DNA from: JANPJV01 sp031425695
GTDB lineage: Bacteria > Pseudomonadota > Gammaproteobacteria > Xanthomonadales > SZUA-5
Direction of reading: 5' to 3'
Length of the DNA stretch: 62,578 nt
NCBI GenBank assembly: GCA_031425695.1
Contig: JANPJV010000292.1
Span: 1-62,578 of the forward strand
This document shows positions 60,394 through 62,578 of the stretch, piece after piece (the stretch's first letter is position 1; every line of letters starts with the position of its first letter). The position numbers and the translations under genes were made by a program. The notes below the pieces were generated by a model, which saw nothing but the letters and a program-made list of their open reading frames with translations, did not search any database and was not told the origin of the DNA.

Positions 60394-60849
60394 TTAACGC
60401 TGGGCGTCGAGCTGGCGGTCGGACGCGCTTTTCGAATCCAGGCGCGCGTCGGAACTGGTTTCTTCAATCGAGATGGATTCACGGCGCAGGCCGACGTCGA
60501 TCGGCAGGCGGAATTCGCTGGTTTTCTTGCGGATGTGAATCTCTTCGGTGACGACCAATTGCTTGGTCACCAGGGTGACTTCCTCGTGGACCGAGATGAT
60601 GGTGAGATCGCCCTCGGTGCGCACCGCGACCGGCTGGTCGACCACCCGGTCGACGCGCACGCGCACCACTTCGACATCGTCGCGAGTCAACGGCTCGTCG
60701 ATGATCTGCCGGCGCTCGTCGACGTGTTTGGTGATGCGCACAACCCCGGTCTCAACCACCCGTTTGCTGATCTCGAGCTGTTCTTCAATGACCGGTATTA
60801 CGGTCAAGGGTGCTGCGCAAGTGATTGATTCATCTACGGTTGAGTTCAT
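60394..60849 (-). CDS. Small DUF2382 (YsnF/AvaK) protein
   Basis: 151 aa made almost wholly of the DUF2382 charged repeat: LTVIPVIEEQLEISKRVVE, VVRITKHVDERRQIIDEPL, VEVVRVRVDRVVDQPVAVRT and EVTLVTKQLVVTEEIHIRKK. There is no signal peptide. It lies 61 bases upstream of the longer DUF2382 gene on the same strand, so the pair probably forms one operon. The 263-bp region upstream (60850-61112) should hold the promoter; I could not fix one. Confidence 0.85.
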   Translation of the reverse strand: MNSTVDESITCAAPLTVIPVIEEQLEISKRVVETGVVRITKHVDERRQIIDEPLTRDDVEVVRVRVDRVVDQPVAVRTEGDLTIISVHEEVTLVTKQLVVTEEIHIRKKTSEFRLPIDVGLRRESISIEETSSDARLDSKSASDRQLDAQR

Positions 60850-61112
60850 GGCCGAGTCCGTTTGCGAGCCGCGAGTCGAACAGCCGGCAAGTCAACTGGG
60901 CGCGAAAAACTTTACAGTTTGCCGTGAAGCCGAGCATCCCGATCGGAACCCTTGCGCGAGCGCAGCGCAGCGCTGTTCCTGGCTGATCAGATCAGCCCCA
61001 CGCGGGGCGCGACTATCGAACTCAGCAGCGGAGTTCTGGCGCTGTTATCAAGCTGAGATGAATGAGTTTTGCGACACGCCGGGTCGATCGATGCGCTCGC
61101 TTTTGTCGCACC

Positions 61113-62411
61113 TCATCTGTGGATGGCTTCGCCTTCCACGCTCGCCTGATCTTCTGGCCCGCGCGCGAATGCCTCGCGCATGACCTCGTCGTCGCGCAGG
61201 CCTTCCCACTTGGCGACGACCATGGTGGCGACGCCGTTGCCGATGAGGTTGGTAATGGCGCGGGCTTCGGACATGAAGCGGTCGATGCCGAGGATGAGGG
61301 CGACGCCTTCGACCGGTACTTTGCCGCCGAGCACGCTCAAGGTCGCGGCGAGGGTGATGAAGCCGGAGCCGGTCACGCCGGCGGCGCCTTTGGAGGTCAG
61401 CAGCAGGACGCCGATCAGGATCAGCTCCTCGCGCAGGCTCAGGTCCACACCGACGGCCTGGGCGATGAAAACCGCGGCCATGGTGAGGTAGATGCAGGTG
61501 CCATCGAGATTGAAGGAGTAGCCGGTCGGGAGGACCAATCCGACTACCGAGCGTGCGCAACCCGCTTCTTCCAGGCGCCGCAGCATGCGCGGCATGGCCG
61601 ATTCGGACGAGGACGTGCCGAGCACCAGCAGTAGTTCGCCACGGATGAACTTGAGGAAGGACCACAGCGAAAAGCCGGACCAGTAGGCGACCATCCCGAG
61701 CACACCGAAGACGAAGGCGAAACAGGTCGCATAGACCGCCAGCAGCAGCCAGCCGAGCGAGGCGAGCGTGCCGAAGCCGAACTTGCCGATGGTGAAGGCC
61801 ATTGCGCCGAAGGCGCCGATCGGCGCCGCGCGCATGATCAGCGCGACCACGCCGAAAAATGCGTGGCTGAGGTCGTCGAGCCCATGCAGGACCGAGTGAC
61901 CGCGCACGCCCATGTGCGAGAGCGCGATGCCGAAGAGCAGCGCTACCAGCAGCACCTGCAAGAGGTCGCCGTCGACGAAGGCGGAGACGAAGGTGGTCGG
62001 GATGATGTGCAGCAGGAAGCTGACGATGCCCTGGTCGTGGGCGGCCGTCCGGTAGGCTTCGACCTGGCTCGCGTCGAGTTGTGCCGGGTCGATGTTCATG
62101 CCGGCGCCCGGCTGCAACCCATTCGCGACCAGCAAGCCAAGGATGAGCGCCACCGTGGTCAAGATCTCGAAATAGATCAGTGCCTTGATGCCGATGCGCC
62201 CAACCTGTTTGAGGTCGCCCATCTTGGCGATGCCGACCACGACGGTGAGGAAGATCACCGGCCCGATGATCATCTTCACCAGCTTGATGAAGCCATCGCC
62301 AAGTGGCTTCATGGCCGCGCCAAGCTCGGGTGCGACGACGCCGAGGATGACCCCGATCAGCATTGCGACCAGCACCTGGACGTACAGGTTTTTCCACCAG
62401 CCACGCGGCAT
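61113..62411 (-). CDS. dctA: Dicarboxylate/amino acid:cation symporter (DctA/GltP family)
   Basis: 432 aa, about eight membrane helices plus two re-entrant hairpins. It imports C4-dicarboxylates or glutamate/aspartate with protons or sodium. Family marks are the serine-rich hairpin LGTSSSESAMPRMLRRLEE, GYSFNLDGTCIYLTMAAVF, KGAAGVTGSGFITLAATL and the cation/substrate site NLIGNGVATMVVAKWEG. The Ser/Asn pattern fits DctA (succinate, fumarate, malate), but GltP cannot be excluded. A DctBD-type regulator is not in view. Confidence 0.9.
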   Translation of the reverse strand: MPRGWWKNLYVQVLVAMLIGVILGVVAPELGAAMKPLGDGFIKLVKMIIGPVIFLTVVVGIAKMGDLKQVGRIGIKALIYFEILTTVALILGLLVANGLQPGAGMNIDPAQLDASQVEAYRTAAHDQGIVSFLLHIIPTTFVSAFVDGDLLQVLLVALLFGIALSHMGVRGHSVLHGLDDLSHAFFGVVALIMRAAPIGAFGAMAFTIGKFGFGTLASLGWLLLAVYATCFAFVFGVLGMVAYWSGFSLWSFLKFIRGELLLVLGTSSSESAMPRMLRRLEEAGCARSVVGLVLPTGYSFNLDGTCIYLTMAAVFIAQAVGVDLSLREELILIGVLLLTSKGAAGVTGSGFITLAATLSVLGGKVPVEGVALILGIDRFMSEARAITNLIGNGVATMVVAKWEGLRDDEVMREAFARGPEDQASVEGEAIHR

Positions 62412-62499
62412 GGCGTGATCCTTCGTGCGGTTGGATCAGAGGCCTATACGGAAAGCGCGTGCGCGGCTCAAGGGGGCTTGGGATGTGCTCTTGATTTGC

Positions 62500-62578
62500 G
62501 TGGATCCGGACCTTGTCCAGACGCTGTCGCTTGGTGGGTCCGGACCTTGTCCGGACGCTTTTTCTTAAGTCAAAAGCG
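62500..62578. repeat. Dispersed repeat, GGTCCGGACC family, copy 3 (cut by window edge)
   Basis: Two direct left arms, GTGGATCCGGACCTTGTCC (from 62500) and GTGGGTCCGGACCTTGTCC (from 62534). The window ends in CAAAAGCG, which looks like the first bases of the inverted right arm seen in the other two copies. Confidence 0.75.

Noticed and set aside
61048..62397. 449-aa minus-strand frame overlapping dctA
   Set aside because: Same strand, shifted frame of the symporter; Arg/Gly/His-rich and lacking hydrophobic helices.

Overview
This is a GC-rich, gene-dense chromosomal window from a gammaproteobacterium. Conserved gene orders (rpoZ-spoT-ridA-recG, and mrcA divergent from pilMNOPQ), many TlpA, DUF1800 and DUF1501 type secreted proteins, and abundant short intergenic palindromes all suggest the Xanthomonadales or a close lineage. 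That placement is an inference from gene content only. I see no rRNA, tRNA, CRISPR array, prophage or transposase gene.

Layout. 0-6.4 kb: SPFH protein, secreted HExxH protein, FadI-type thiolase, an unknown protein and a VOC protein. 6.6-17.9 kb: hrpA, an unknown gene, then rpoZ-spoT-ridA (transcription and stringent response), recG and a nucleoside hydrolase. 18.3-23.5 kb: zinc-independent ribosomal protein L31, citrate synthase, and mrcA (PBP1a) with a small overlapping partner gene. 23.7-31.6 kb: the type IV pilus assembly operon pilMNOPQ, followed by a large Ig-like lipoprotein. 31.9-35.1 kb: a cNMP-binding EAL phosphodiesterase, an outer-membrane barrel and a membrane GGDEF cyclase. 35.2-45.6 kb: transketolase, S1/P1 nuclease, a DUF3052-like protein, a three-gene 2-oxoacid:NADP+ oxidoreductase (KorABC-like) and two 16S rRNA modification genes.

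45.7-49.3 kb, minus strand: a tightly overlapping five-gene operon, cupredoxin - TlpA thioredoxin - DUF4266 lipoprotein - DUF3570 barrel - ApbE flavin transferase. It looks like an extracytoplasmic redox module. The DUF3570 protein carries two SGA(S/T) motifs of the kind ApbE flavinylates, which makes this the best candidate for an under-described system here.

49.6-62.4 kb: a glycosyltransferase, a D-2-hydroxyacid dehydrogenase, an ECF sigma/anti-sigma pair, an alpha/beta hydrolase lacking its serine nucleophile, a cytochrome-like protein with DUF1800 and DUF1501 partners (Tat-exported), two YsnF/DUF2382 stress-type proteins and a DctA-type symporter.

Two cross-cutting patterns stand out. 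First, a roughly 120-residue extracytoplasmic module (G-x-W-Y-x-P-x-x-S-G-x-G-F ... G-S-M-P-I-T-R-L) occurs five times in three unrelated secreted proteins. Second, the gaps hold several families of dispersed palindromes. In three convergent gaps the palindrome itself supplies the TAG stop codon of the minus-strand gene.
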